This document shows, one piece after another, positions 42,361-50,374 of a stretch of 64,000 bases of DNA (position 1 is the first letter of the stretch; the number at the start of each line of letters is the position of its first letter). The DNA comes from Streptomyces cellostaticus (lineage in GTDB: Bacteria; Actinomycetota; Actinomycetes; Streptomycetales; Streptomycetaceae). The stretch covers positions 124,001 through 188,000 of the forward strand of contig NZ_KQ948022.1 of assembly GCF_001513965.1 (NCBI RefSeq), given 5' to 3'. The notes beneath the pieces were generated by a model, which saw only the letters and a list, made by a program, of their open reading frames with translations, was not told where the DNA came from and did no database searches. The translations under genes were made by a program, and so were the position numbers.

Positions 42361-43182
42361 TCAGCGGAATGCCGGGGCGTTGCGGGCCGCCCAGGCTGCG
42401 AAGGGGGATGCGGGGCGGCCCAGGATCCGCTCCACGTCCGCGCTGACGGACTGTTCCTCGGCGGTCGGCTCGCCGAGGATGGAGAGGGTTCCCTCCACCA
42501 CGGCGCTCGGCATGAACCGCGCCAACTGCGCGCGGGCCTCCTCACGGCTCTGTTCCACGAAGGTCACCGGATCGGCCAGCGCGTGTGCGAGGGCGGCGGC
42601 CCGCTGCCGGGGAGTGGTGGCCTCCGGGCCGGTCAACGTGTAGGTGACACCGTCGTGTCCGTCCCCGCGCAGCACGGCGGCGGCGACCGCGGCGACGTCG
42701 TCCGGGTCGACGAACGGCAGGGCGACGTCGGCGAAGGGCGCTGCCGCCGTGCGGTGGAGCCGGATGGACTCGGCCCAGGCGAACGCGTTGGAGGCCATGC
42801 CGCCCGAGCGCAGCACGGTGAAGGCCAGTCCCGACGCGGCCAGGGCCGCCTCGAACCCGGCGGCGTGCGCGTAGCCGTGCGGCCGGGTGCCCACGCCCTG
42901 CGTGGACAGCAGGACCACCTTCGACACGCCGGCTGCGGCGGCCTGCTTCAGGATTCCTTCCGGATCGTCACCGGCCACCAGCAGGAACAGTGCCGTGGCC
43001 CCTTCCAGTGCGGGCGCGAGGCCGGCCGGTTGTCCCAGGTCGGCGGCGACGGCCCGCACCCCCGACGGGACGTCCTCGGGGGTGATGCGCCGTGCCACGG
43101 CAGTCACGGCCTCGCCCTCCTGTGCCAGCTTCGCGACCAGCGCCCGCCCGACGTTCCCCGTACCACCCGTTACCACGATCAT
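42361..43182 (-). CDS. NmrA-like NAD(P)-binding protein
   Basis: This 273-aa short-chain-dehydrogenase-fold protein has the NAD(P)-binding TGGTGNVGRALVAKL at residues 5-19. It is atypical in keeping no YxxxK catalytic pair, as in NmrA/quinone oxidoreductase 2-like proteins. It continues with ALFLLVAGDDPEGILKQAAAAGVSKVVLLSTQG and FTVLRSGGMASNAFAWAESI. It may sense or reduce NADPH-linked quinones. It is divergent from a TetR gene with an operator-like palindrome next to its start, so it is most likely the regulated target. Confidence 0.85.
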   Translation of the reverse strand: MIVVTGGTGNVGRALVAKLAQEGEAVTAVARRITPEDVPSGVRAVAADLGQPAGLAPALEGATALFLLVAGDDPEGILKQAAAAGVSKVVLLSTQGVGTRPHGYAHAAGFEAALAASGLAFTVLRSGGMASNAFAWAESIRLHRTAAAPFADVALPFVDPDDVAAVAAAVLRGDGHDGVTYTLTGPEATTPRQRAAALAHALADPVTFVEQSREEARAQLARFMPSAVVEGTLSILGEPTAEEQSVSADVERILGRPASPFAAWAARNAPAFR

Positions 43183-43202
43183 GACAGCTGCCCTCTCGTC
43201 TC

Positions 43203-43218
43203 AGTTAGTTGACTAACT
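43203..43218. promoter_or_regulatory. Palindromic operator 1 (NmrA/TetR spacer)
   Basis: AGTTAGTTGACTAACT is a perfect 16-bp palindrome (7-bp arms, TG centre), 21 bp before the start of the NmrA-like gene. It is a typical site for a TetR-family repressor. Confidence 0.65.
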
Positions 43219-43260
43219 GAGTCACGACGTTAGTCCTCCCCTGCGGTCTTGTCTATGCTT

Positions 43261-43272
43261 AGTCAGGTGACT
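43261..43272. promoter_or_regulatory. Palindromic operator 2 overlapping the TetR start
   Basis: AGTCAGGTGACT (12 bp, arms AGTCA/TGACT) resembles the inner part of operator 1 and overlaps the likely GTG start of the TetR gene at 43267. Just upstream TATGCT (43254-43259) could be a -10 box, which would give a leaderless transcript starting near the GTG. Binding here would block the regulator's own expression. Confidence 0.5.
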
Positions 43273-43875
43273 GACTCAGAATCCGGCGCGACGGCCGGAG
43301 CCGCCGCCCGCTCCCGCCGGGGCGGCAAGCGTGAACGCCTGGTCGCAGCCGCCGTCCAGGTCTTCCATCAGCAGGGCGTGGAGAAGACCACCCTCGCGGA
43401 CGTCGCCCGGGCCGGCGACGTCCCCCTCGGCAACGTCTACTACTACTTCAAGACCAAGGACCAGCTGGTCGAGGCCGCCGTGGACGCCCACTGCGACCAG
43501 CTCACCACGCTCACCGCCCGGCTGGACGCAGTCCCCGACGCGGCCGCCCGGCTGAAGGCGCTGATCGCCGGCTGGGTGGAGCAGCGCGAGACCGCGGCCC
43601 GCTTCGGCTGCCCCTTCGGCACGCTGGCCACCGAACTCGACAAGCGCGACGACGGCCTGGACCAGGCCGCCGCCAAGGTCATGCGGACCCTGCTCGACTG
43701 GGTCGAGCGGCAGTTCACCGAGCTGGGCCGGCCCGACGCCCGCGCCCTCGCCGTCGAACTGGTCGCGGCCTACCAGGGCATGTCGGTCCTCACCAACACC
43801 CTGCGTGAACCCGGACTGATGGCCGATCAGGGCAACCGCCTCCAGTCCCGGATCGACGACCTCGCGGGGCGCTGA
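43267..43875 (+). CDS. TetR-family regulator (LmrA/YxaF-like)
   Basis: This 202-aa protein has an HTH at about residues 15-60 (RERLVAAAVQVFHQQGVEKTTLADVARAGDVPLGNVYYYFKTKDQLVEAAV). The C-terminal domain contains RFGCPFGTLATELDKRDDG and VAAYQGMSVLTNTLREPGLM, as in LmrA/YxaF-type repressors. I prefer the GTG at 43267 as start because it follows a possible -10 box at leaderless distance; an ATG at 43255 would add four residues. It is divergent from the NmrA-like gene and ends 13 bp before the stop of the next, converging gene. Confidence 0.87.
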   Translation: MTDSESGATAGAAARSRRGGKRERLVAAAVQVFHQQGVEKTTLADVARAGDVPLGNVYYYFKTKDQLVEAAVDAHCDQLTTLTARLDAVPDAAARLKALIAGWVEQRETAARFGCPFGTLATELDKRDDGLDQAAAKVMRTLLDWVERQFTELGRPDARALAVELVAAYQGMSVLTNTLREPGLMADQGNRLQSRIDDLAGR

Positions 43876-43888
43876 CCCGGCCCCGGGA

Positions 43889-44374
43889 TCAGATGCCCAT
43901 GGAGGCTATTTCGATGGGTGAGCGGTAGTTGGCCGCCGCGGTCACCACGCAGGCGCGGTAGGTCCGGTTCTCCTTCACGACCAGGAAATAGTCGCGCAGG
44001 TTCTTCCAGTAGCCGACCAGGTAGCCCATGCCCGGCAGGAACCCCGGCGGGCGTGGGACGAGGGCGAACGCCTCGCTGCACTTGAGGATCTCCCCGGTGG
44101 CGGTCGACAGAACGTCGGCCACGTCGGCGTTCATGTTCCAGCCGGCCGCCAGTTCCGGGGGCCAGATCGCACCGGCCACTTCCCTGAGGTGTTCCTGCTC
44201 CTCGGGGGTGGGCTCGGCGAGCGTGCCCGCCTTCACCTGCGCGGCCGTGGTGACGCGCGGACCGCCCGCCGCGGCCGCGCAGGGCCCCGCCGCGGCCGCG
44301 GCGATCAGTGCCGCCGTCACGGTGAGCGCGGTGGCCGGCCCCGTGCGCCCGATGTGTCTGCCGCCTCGTGCCAT
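43889..44374 (-). CDS. Secreted protein of unknown function
   Basis: This 161-aa protein has a clear signal peptide (about residues 1-40, TALTVTAALIAAAAAGPCAAAAGG) and a mature part of about 120 residues. No family is recognised. Seen features are a helical EPTPEEQEHLREVAGAIWP and a tail with GFLPGMGYLVGYWKNLRDYFLVVKENRTYRACVVTAAANYRSP containing one Cys, with another Cys in ILKCSEAF, so a single disulfide is likely. The ATG has GGAGGAG upstream. It appears monocistronic. Confidence 0.65.
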   Translation of the reverse strand: MARGGRHIGRTGPATALTVTAALIAAAAAGPCAAAAGGPRVTTAAQVKAGTLAEPTPEEQEHLREVAGAIWPPELAAGWNMNADVADVLSTATGEILKCSEAFALVPRPPGFLPGMGYLVGYWKNLRDYFLVVKENRTYRACVVTAAANYRSPIEIASMGI

Positions 44375-44755
44375 CGTCAACTCCTCCCACTGGCGCCCCG
44401 GCCCGCTCGGCCGGGGCCGTCCGAACGTGTCATGGGCCGACGAGCGCGGCAACGGCGACAACTCGCCATGGCCCGGGCGGGCTGAGACGTCGGCCGAAGT
44501 GAGTGGCCGGCGCGGTCGTTCGGTACAGCCGCCCGGCTCGTCAAAGCACCGACAGGGCAACACTCCCCGGCCGTGACCGACTTCGCCGTGACCGCCGCCC
44601 CGGGCAAGTCCGTCCGCACCTCGGCCGGTCAGGTGCGGGTACGGCTGGGCGAACGCCGTGTTCGTCAGCGGAGGCTCCGGCGGCGGCCCCGTCCCCGACG
44701 TGCCTGTGGCGAGCGACTCCAGCCCCGTCTGCTGCGCATACCCGTAGCCGCCTGG
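44375..44755. other. Gap with a possible decayed fragment
   Basis: This 380-bp stretch between two leftward genes has no intact gene. On the plus strand, 44573-44640 reads TDFAVTAAPGKSVRTSAGQVRV. After a shift of frame, a segment then reads YGWANAVFVSGGSGGGPVP and ends at a stop near 44750. This could be the debris of a secreted protein gene, but the evidence is only its protein-like composition. The left part should hold the promoter of the secreted protein gene. Confidence 0.3.
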
Positions 44756-46702
44756 CTACTCGGCCGCAATGGCGTAGTCCGCGAGCGAGACCTGGCCGGA
44801 GTTGGCCAGCGGGATCCCGTCGAGGTAGGCGGCGGGCAGGTCGAACGCCTCGACCAGGTCCGTCATGTGCGGGGCGAGGTCGCGCAGCACGTCGTCCAGG
44901 AGCTGGGGCAGGGCGCGCACCTGCTCGCCGGACAGGAGGCCGTCGGCCATCAGATCGCCGGTGTGCTCGCCGATCTGCTCCAGCAGGAACAGCAGGCAGA
45001 GCTTCTCCAGAAGCGCGCGGGCCTCGGGGTCCGCCGCGCGGGCGGCCGCGTCCAGGAAGGCGTCGGCCGCTCGCAGCCTCGCGTGCACCGACACCATCTC
45101 CAGGGCGGCGGAGGAGGCGCCGTTCCACCGTTCCACCGGATCCCCGGACGGCCCCCGCCGCAGCGCCGCGCGCGCCCGGTCCTGCCAGATGACCTCGGCC
45201 CCGGCCAGCAGCCCGCGCGCATACCGCGGATCCGTCAACTGCGCCACCCCGCCCGGGGAACCGGGGGTCGTCCGGGGCGGCTGGTGTTCGAAGAGCATCT
45301 CCGCTGCGGCCTTCACCCAGATGACCAGGTTGTCGCCCTCGGCGGTGATGGTGCCCTCTACGTACTGCGGGAACTCGGACAGGCCGTTGACGGCGAACAG
45401 GCCCTGCGCGCCGCAGCGTTCCCGGCACTCGATGGTGATGTCCCGTGCCTGCCAGGTGATCCAGCTCTTGGCGACGGCGATCAGACGCTCGGTCTCGGCC
45501 CGCTGCCCGGCGTCCCCACCGGCGTGCTGCTCGGTCCACCGGGCGAGCACCGAGCGGTGCAGGAAGGTCATGGCATAGGCCGTGGCGAGGCCTTTCAGGA
45601 GCCGGCCGTGGTGCGAGCGGTGGGCGTTGACCGGGATGCGCTCGCCCGCCCTGGGCCCGCTGACCTGCCGTTGGTCGCCGTAGCGGACGGCTATGGCGAG
45701 TGCGGCCCGGGTCGCGCCGACGGCGGCACCGCTCATGCACAGCTTGCCCATCGTGACCCGGCCGATGGACTGCAGGAACCGCTTGCGCCGGTTGCCGAGG
45801 CTGCTGTGGAGGCGGCCGGCGGCGTCGAGGCGGCCGTGGGCGGACTCCAGCAGGGCGTCGCGCGGCAGCAGCACGTGCTCGAACGCGGTGAGGCAGTGGT
45901 CCACCGGGGCGCCGGTGCGCAGGGGGAGTCGCCGGACCCGTACCCCCGGCAGCAGGCCCCGCTCGTCGCTCAGCGGTGTCAGGAACAGGAAGACGCCCTC
46001 GTCCCGGCCGTCGACGAGGAGCCGGGCCGCCACTACGGCGCTTTTGGGCCCGCCGGTCATGCTGGTGTTCGGCATGAACTTCTGGGCGCCCGCGTGCGGG
46101 GTGTTCAGCACGAACCCGCCGGTGACCGGGTCCAGTTCGGCGGTCGTCTCCAGGGCCGAGGCGTCGTTGCCGTGCTCCAGTTCGGTGCACAGGAACGTGC
46201 CGGTACGCCGCAGGGTGGCGAAGTCGGACAGGTCCCGGCTCCCGGCGCCCTCGTGGTCGAGCAGGCTGCCCAGGAAGAGGTTGTAGTGGATGCTCGCCAC
46301 CGTGCACAGGCCCCCGCCGCCGTCCACGATCGCCGCCCACTCGTGCAGGCCTGCCAACAGCCCCGGGTCGTCCGCCAGTTGCACGCCCCCTTGGGCGGTT
46401 TCGTTCACCATGCGCAGCCACTCGTAGGAGAGGGCGGCACGTTCGGCGGAGCCCAGTCCGGGGCGGTGGCGGAACGTCTCCTGCGCGATGAGATCGCGCC
46501 ACCTCGCGTGGATGTGCTCCTGGTCCTCGCCGTCGAAGAGGAGCCGGGTCAACTCGCCGGTGAGCGTGCCGGGAAGCGGTCCGTCAGCGCTGAAAACCGG
46601 ACCGTCAGTCCGGCTCCTTCCGCGGCGAACCACCTGATGCGTGTCATAGTCCTCTATCTCCGGCAAGGAGGGGATATGTACCTGGGATGTCAGAAGGGTC
46701 AT
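44756..46702 (-). CDS. aco: Acyl-CoA oxidase, Aco-like (butenolide hormone synthesis)
   Basis: This 648-aa acyl-CoA oxidase/dehydrogenase family protein is near the length of eukaryotic-type oxidases. FAD-contact and substrate regions are CTELEHGNDASALETTAELDP (about residues 165-185) and NTPHAGAQKFMPNTSMTGGPKSAVVAARL. Near the C-terminus is ECRERCGAQGLFAVNGLSEF, the equivalent of the CREACGGHGY block that bears the catalytic Glu. It is divergent from a gamma-butyrolactone-type receptor and accompanied by a P450, the gene content of the avenolide locus, where Aco makes the alpha,beta-unsaturated acyl-CoA precursor. I chose the ATG at 46702, with GGAG 8 nt upstream. A TTG at 46798 would place an ARE-like box inside the gene. 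Confidence 0.85.
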   Translation of the reverse strand: MTLLTSQVHIPSLPEIEDYDTHQVVRRGRSRTDGPVFSADGPLPGTLTGELTRLLFDGEDQEHIHARWRDLIAQETFRHRPGLGSAERAALSYEWLRMVNETAQGGVQLADDPGLLAGLHEWAAIVDGGGGLCTVASIHYNLFLGSLLDHEGAGSRDLSDFATLRRTGTFLCTELEHGNDASALETTAELDPVTGGFVLNTPHAGAQKFMPNTSMTGGPKSAVVAARLLVDGRDEGVFLFLTPLSDERGLLPGVRVRRLPLRTGAPVDHCLTAFEHVLLPRDALLESAHGRLDAAGRLHSSLGNRRKRFLQSIGRVTMGKLCMSGAAVGATRAALAIAVRYGDQRQVSGPRAGERIPVNAHRSHHGRLLKGLATAYAMTFLHRSVLARWTEQHAGGDAGQRAETERLIAVAKSWITWQARDITIECRERCGAQGLFAVNGLSEFPQYVEGTITAEGDNLVIWVKAAAEMLFEHQPPRTTPGSPGGVAQLTDPRYARGLLAGAEVIWQDRARAALRRGPSGDPVERWNGASSAALEMVSVHARLRAADAFLDAAARAADPEARALLEKLCLLFLLEQIGEHTGDLMADGLLSGEQVRALPQLLDDVLRDLAPHMTDLVEAFDLPAAYLDGIPLANSGQVSLADYAIAAE

Positions 46703-46755
46703 GACCCGCTCCAGTGGTCGCAGATCCGGAAGGGTGAGATGCGTAGTGTCAGAAG

Positions 46756-46777
46756 ATACGGACCTCCCGGTTTGCTT
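46756..46777. promoter_or_regulatory. ARE-like box 1 (next to the oxidase gene)
   Basis: The 22-bp box begins ATACGGACCTCC and ends GGTTTGCTT. It matches the pattern ATACnnnC...GGTTTnnTT shared by boxes 2 and 3, and resembles autoregulatory elements bound by ArpA/AvaR1-type receptors. It is 54 bp upstream of the chosen oxidase start. Confidence 0.6.
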
Positions 46778-46847
46778 ATCAAGCCAAGTTTCTCTCAATG
46801 CCCCTGAACTGCGGCGACGCGGGTGCTAGTACCGCTCGGATGTTGAG

Positions 46848-46869
46848 ATACCGGCTGACAGGTTTTATT
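46848..46869. promoter_or_regulatory. ARE-like box 2 (mid-spacer)
   Basis: The 22-bp box begins ATACCGGCTGAC and ends GGTTTTATT. It keeps the ATAC and GGTTT blocks at the same spacing as boxes 1 and 3. Confidence 0.5.
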
Positions 46870-46957
46870 CTGAGGACAGCGACGGCCCGCGGTTGCTGCG
46901 TGCAAGGTGAGGAGGGGACACGTGCATGCTTGAAAGGCCTTCTTGCGGGGTGGCAGG

Positions 46958-46979
46958 ATACGTACCTGTCGGTTTCTTT
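46958..46979. promoter_or_regulatory. ARE-like box 3 (upstream of the receptor gene)
   Basis: The 22-bp box begins ATACGTACCTGT and ends GGTTTCTTT, the best match of the three. It lies 43 bp before the receptor start, where autorepression is expected. Confidence 0.65.
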
Positions 46980-47021
46980 TTGCTGCCGACGGGCCCGTGA
47001 AGCCAGTGCGGAGGATGTGCC

Positions 47022-47705
47022 GTGGCCTTGCAGGAACGAGCGATCAGGACAAGGCGCACCATCCTGGTGGCGGCCGCCGACGTCTTCGCCGACGTCGGCT
47101 ACGAGGCGGCGACCATCTCGGAGATCCTCCAGCGGGCGAACGTCACCAAGGGTGCCCTCTATTTCCACTTCGCCTCCAAGGAACAGCTCGCCCAGGCGGT
47201 GCTGGCCGAGCAGCTGAATTCCGTGCCGGCCTCGCCGCCGCGGGAACTGGTGCTCCAGGAAGGGCTCGACGGCGGGTTCCTCCTGGCTCATCTGCTCGGC
47301 TCGGGCGACCCCTTGGTGTGCGGCAGCATCCGGCTGACCGTGGACCAGGGTTCACCGCAGGACGGGCTGGACCGGCGGGTGCCGATGGCCTCCTGGGTCG
47401 ACCACAACACCCACCTGCTCGAACGGGCGAAGGCGAACGGGGAGCTGCTGCCCCAGGTCGACGTGGAGGCCGCGGCGAAGGCGTTCGTCGCCGCGTTCAC
47501 CGGGGCCCAGGTGCTGTCCAAGATCATGAATGACCACGCGGACCTGATGGAGCGAGTGGTCGATCTCTACCGGCACCTGATGACCAGCATCGCGGTCCCC
47601 GCGGTGCTGATGCGCCTGGACATGTCACTGGACCGCGGCAGACGGGTATACGAAGAGGCCATGGAGCTGATCCGGGAATCGGAGGAGGCTCCGGCCGCCG
47701 GCTGA
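47022..47705 (+). CDS. avaR1: Gamma-butyrolactone/butenolide receptor (AvaR1/ScbR type)
   Basis: This 227-aa TetR-family hormone receptor has an HTH, RAIRTRRTILVAAADVFADVGYEAATISEILQRANVTKGALYFHFASKEQLAQAVL, at residues 6-61, matching the ArpA/ScbR/AvaR1 family almost word for word. The ligand domain has Trp125 (MASWVDHN) at the position of the conserved ligand-contact Trp, plus FVAAFTGAQVLS. In the ligand-free state it should repress its own gene and the oxidase gene through the ARE-like boxes. The start is a GTG at 47022. A P450 gene follows after 118 bp. The gene symbol rests on locus resemblance and should be read as AvaR1-like. Confidence 0.88.
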   Translation: MALQERAIRTRRTILVAAADVFADVGYEAATISEILQRANVTKGALYFHFASKEQLAQAVLAEQLNSVPASPPRELVLQEGLDGGFLLAHLLGSGDPLVCGSIRLTVDQGSPQDGLDRRVPMASWVDHNTHLLERAKANGELLPQVDVEAAAKAFVAAFTGAQVLSKIMNDHADLMERVVDLYRHLMTSIAVPAVLMRLDMSLDRGRRVYEEAMELIRESEEAPAAG

Positions 47706-47823
47706 GCGAGAAGCCTCACAGGGCCACGGACGCAGCATCCCGGGTGCGGGGGAGCAGACATCGCTGCCATGGGCACGTCGCGACACAACAACGTGATGCA
47801 GGACCGACCCAGGGAGCACACCG

Positions 47824-49062
47824 ATGGAAAAGACCGCCTGCCCGTACGCCTTGGACCTGATGGGCCAGGACCACATGGGGGAGGTCGCGATGCTGCGCGC
47901 CCAAGGCCCCGCGGTCCGCGTGGAGCTGCCCGGAGGGGTACTCGCCTGGGCCGTCGTACAGCAGGAGTACGTGGAGCGGCTGCTGATCGACCCGCGTGTC
48001 TCGCGCAGCGCCCGGCTGCACTGGCCGCCGTTCATCGAGGGAAAGATCACCGAGGAGTGGCCGCTCTACCCGTGGGTGGCCAACGAGAACATGCTGTTCG
48101 CCTACGGGGAGCATCACACCAGGCTGCGCCGGCTGGTGGCCGGGGCGTTCACCGCGCGGCGCTCCGAGGAGCTGCGTCCCCGGGTGGAGGAGCTGTCGGC
48201 CGAACTGCTGGGCACGCTCGCCGCCCTCGCTCCCGGTACGCAGGTCGACCTGCGCACCGCGTACGCGGAGGTGCTGCCGCTACGGGTCATCTGTGAGCTG
48301 TTCGGCGTGCCCCAGGGCGCCGAGACGAACGCCCTGTCCGTGGCGTTGAGCACGGTGTTCAGCTCCACCGTCACCGGCAAGGAGATGGAGGCCGCGCGGC
48401 TGGAGGCCTTCGGGCTGCTCGCCGCACTGGTGAAGGCCAAGCGGGAGCGACCGGGTGACGACCTCACCAGCTCGCTGATCGCTGCCCGGGACCACGGCGA
48501 CCGCCTCACCGAGGACGAACTGCTCGGCTCCCTGTTCATGTTCATCGCCGCCGGCCAGGACACCACCGCCACCCTCATCACCAACGCGGCCGGCGCGCTG
48601 CTGACCCACCCCGGGCAACTGGCGCACCTGCGCGCGGGCCGGGCCGGCTGGCCGGACGTGATAGCCGAGACTATGCGGGTGCACACGCCCGGTGCGTACG
48701 CGCCGATGCGGTTCGCGGTGGAGGACATCGACCTCGACGGGGTGCGCATCCGTAAGGGCGACTGCATCCTCGTCAACTTCGCGGCGGGCGGCCACGAGAC
48801 CGACCGGCACGGGCCGGACGCGGACCGCTTCGATCTGCTGCGCACCACCGACCGCGACGTCCTCGGCTTCGGCCACGGCGCGCACCGCTGCCTCGGCGCA
48901 CCGCTCGGCGAGATCGAGGCCGCCTCCGCCCTCTCCCGGCTCTTCGAGCTGTTCCCGGATGTGCAACTGGCCTGCGCACCCGAGGAGTTGGCACCGCTTC
49001 CGACCTTCATGCTGAACGGGTACCGGTCACTGCCCGTGGTGCTGCGTCCGTCGGCGTCCTGA
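47824..49062 (+). CDS. cyp17: Cytochrome P450, Cyp17-like (butenolide hormone synthesis)
   Basis: This 412-aa P450 has complete motifs: I-helix FIAAGQDTTATLI, ExxR in IAETMRVHTPG, and haem loop FGHGAHRCLGAPLGE near residues 345-359. It lies between two butenolide-type receptor genes and two genes away from the acyl-CoA oxidase. This fits Cyp17 of the avenolide pathway, which hydroxylates the lactone side chain. It is followed by a very strong terminator. Other bacterial P450s of CYP107 type look alike, so the role is inferred from context. Confidence 0.88.
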   Translation: MEKTACPYALDLMGQDHMGEVAMLRAQGPAVRVELPGGVLAWAVVQQEYVERLLIDPRVSRSARLHWPPFIEGKITEEWPLYPWVANENMLFAYGEHHTRLRRLVAGAFTARRSEELRPRVEELSAELLGTLAALAPGTQVDLRTAYAEVLPLRVICELFGVPQGAETNALSVALSTVFSSTVTGKEMEAARLEAFGLLAALVKAKRERPGDDLTSSLIAARDHGDRLTEDELLGSLFMFIAAGQDTTATLITNAAGALLTHPGQLAHLRAGRAGWPDVIAETMRVHTPGAYAPMRFAVEDIDLDGVRIRKGDCILVNFAAGGHETDRHGPDADRFDLLRTTDRDVLGFGHGAHRCLGAPLGEIEAASALSRLFELFPDVQLACAPEELAPLPTFMLNGYRSLPVVLRPSAS

Positions 49063-49081
49063 GCGCCGGACGGTGTGCCGC

Positions 49082-49118
49082 CGGAAGTCCGCAGCCCGTC
49101 GAGGGCTGCGGACTTCCG
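49082..49118 (+). terminator. Terminator after the P450 gene
   Basis: A perfect 16-bp stem, CGGAAGTCCGCAGCCC (49082-49097) and its complement (49103-49118), has a GTCGA loop and is followed by CTTT. It separates the P450 gene from the second receptor gene. Confidence 0.9.
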
Positions 49119-49164
49119 CTTTCCCCGGCGTTCACGTGGTCTTACGGGCACCCTCACGCCCGCC

Positions 49165-49286
49165 ACTCAAACCAGGGAAGCGGTTTGGTAGTTCCCAAGT
49201 GCCGTCCCTCGGCGTTTTTGCCCCCTGGCGCACCGTCAGGTCTTGCCGCTCCGAAGCCAAGTAAACATACTGGCCAGGTGGTTATC
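49165..49286. promoter_or_regulatory. ARE-like elements upstream of the second receptor gene
   Basis: Two candidate elements lie in the 274-bp gap before the receptor gene. The first, near 49165-49190, contains AAACCAGG...GGTTTGG arms. The second, at 49265-49286, begins ACATACTGGCC and ends GGTGGTTATC, 50 bp before the gene start. They fit the ARE pattern more loosely than boxes 1-3. No gene is present in the gap 49063-49336. Confidence 0.45.
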
Positions 49287-49336
49287 CGGGCTGAGGGAAC
49301 CGGGTCCGCATCGCGCAGGTCCAGGAGGAGGGCGTC

Positions 49337-49993
49337 ATGGTCAAGCAGGTCCGGGCGGCTCGCACACGACAGGCCCTCGTCCTCGCGGCGGCGGAGGCCT
49401 TCGCCCACGACGGATACGCCGGTGCGTCCCTGCCCGCGATCAGCAGACGGGCCGGGGTGAGCGCCGGCGCCCTGCACTTCCACTTCCCGAGCAAGGACGC
49501 CCTCGCGGGCGAGATCGAGAGCGTGGCGGCGCGCAGGGTCGAGGAACTGGCCGAGCGCTGCCGGTCCTCGGACGGCAGCGCGCTCGGGGTGCTCGTGGCC
49601 GCCATCCGCCATCTCGTCGTCGCGTTCGCGACCGACCCGGTCGTGCGCGCCGGTTTCGCGCTGGGCGGTGACCTCTCCCGGGACGGCGGGGCCACGGTGC
49701 TGGACCGGTGGCACGGCTGGGTGCGCGAAGTGGTCGGCCAGGCGCAGCGGACGGGGGAACTGGCGGACGGCGTCTCGCCCGACGGGGTGGCCGTGGCCGT
49801 GGTGGCCGCGACGGTCGGCTTCGAGGCGCTCGGCAGCCGGGACCGCGACTGGCTGTCGAAGGAGCGCGTGGTGGAGTTCTGGGCCTGCCTGCTGCCGCGG
49901 CTGTCGGCCGTACCCGGCCATGACCCCGCCGACGTCCCCGAGGGCGGGGCGGTCGGCGACCGGGACGCCGGGAGCAGTCTCGCCGGTCTGTGA
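49337..49993 (+). CDS. avaR2: Second butenolide-type receptor homologue (AvaR2-like)
   Basis: This 218-aa TetR-family protein is of the gamma-butyrolactone receptor branch: HTH RAARTRQALVLAAAEAFAHDGYAGASLPAISRRAGVSAGALHFHFPSKDALAGEI at residues 6-60, and ligand-domain block VLDRWHGWVREVVGQAQRTGELADGVSPDGVA with Trp125 and Trp128. Such second copies are often pseudo-receptors that answer other ligands such as antibiotics. Its place after the P450 parallels AvaR2 in the avenolide locus. The ATG is preceded by AGGAGGG. The symbol should be read as AvaR2-like. Confidence 0.84.
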   Translation: MVKQVRAARTRQALVLAAAEAFAHDGYAGASLPAISRRAGVSAGALHFHFPSKDALAGEIESVAARRVEELAERCRSSDGSALGVLVAAIRHLVVAFATDPVVRAGFALGGDLSRDGGATVLDRWHGWVREVVGQAQRTGELADGVSPDGVAVAVVAATVGFEALGSRDRDWLSKERVVEFWACLLPRLSAVPGHDPADVPEGGAVGDRDAGSSLAGL

Positions 49994-50146
49994 CAGCGCA
50001 GCCCTGACGGCCCGTCGGCCCCGCTGGGCCCCGCGTGACGCGTGCCATATCCCCGTTCCGGAACTCGGCCCGTCGACGGCCCGACTCCTGAAGCGCTACG
50101 GCCCCAACCCGGGGACGCCGTACGACGTGATCTGGAGAAGCCCTTG

Positions 50147-50374
50147 ATGAGCGAGTCCCGGCAGTCTCCCTCCGGCGCGGGTGCGGTCCTGCGCCGAGCG
50201 GTGCCCCCGCCCGCCCTGTGCGGGTTCCTGGTGCTGCTGGCCCTGCTGTTCACGCTGTCGTACGCCGTCGGCGCCGCGGCCGGACCCGTCGCGCCCGGCA
50301 TGCACGGCACCGGCCGCGGCGGCGACGGCGCAGGCGCGGACGACATGGGGGACATGCACGGGGGAGGTCACTGA
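50147..50374 (+). CDS. Small Met/His-tailed membrane protein before copA
   Basis: This 75-aa protein has one membrane helix (about residues 21-42, ALCGFLVLLALLFTLSYAVG) and a short outside tail rich in Gly, Asp, Met and His (PGMHGTG...DDMGDMHGGGH). The tail could bind copper. GGAGAAG precedes the ATG. Its stop and the copA start overlap as TGATG, indicating translational coupling and a joint role in copper handling. I know no name for it. Confidence 0.75.
   Translation: MSESRQSPSGAGAVLRRAVPPPALCGFLVLLALLFTLSYAVGAAAGPVAPGMHGTGRGGDGAGADDMGDMHGGGH

Larger units (their letters stand above)
46703..47021. other. Divergent control region of the butenolide locus
   Basis: This 319-bp AT-rich region between the oxidase gene and the receptor gene contains three ARE-like boxes (listed separately) and no gene. 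Both promoters must lie here. Confidence 0.7.

Noticed and set aside
44573..44755. Possible decayed secreted-protein gene on the plus strand
   Set aside because: The protein-like wording needs a frameshift to join and no family is recognised, so I recorded it only as gap content.
46703..46798. N-terminal extension of the acyl-CoA oxidase from a TTG at 46798
   Set aside because: It has no ribosome site and would bury an ARE-like box; the ATG at 46702 has a good GGAG.
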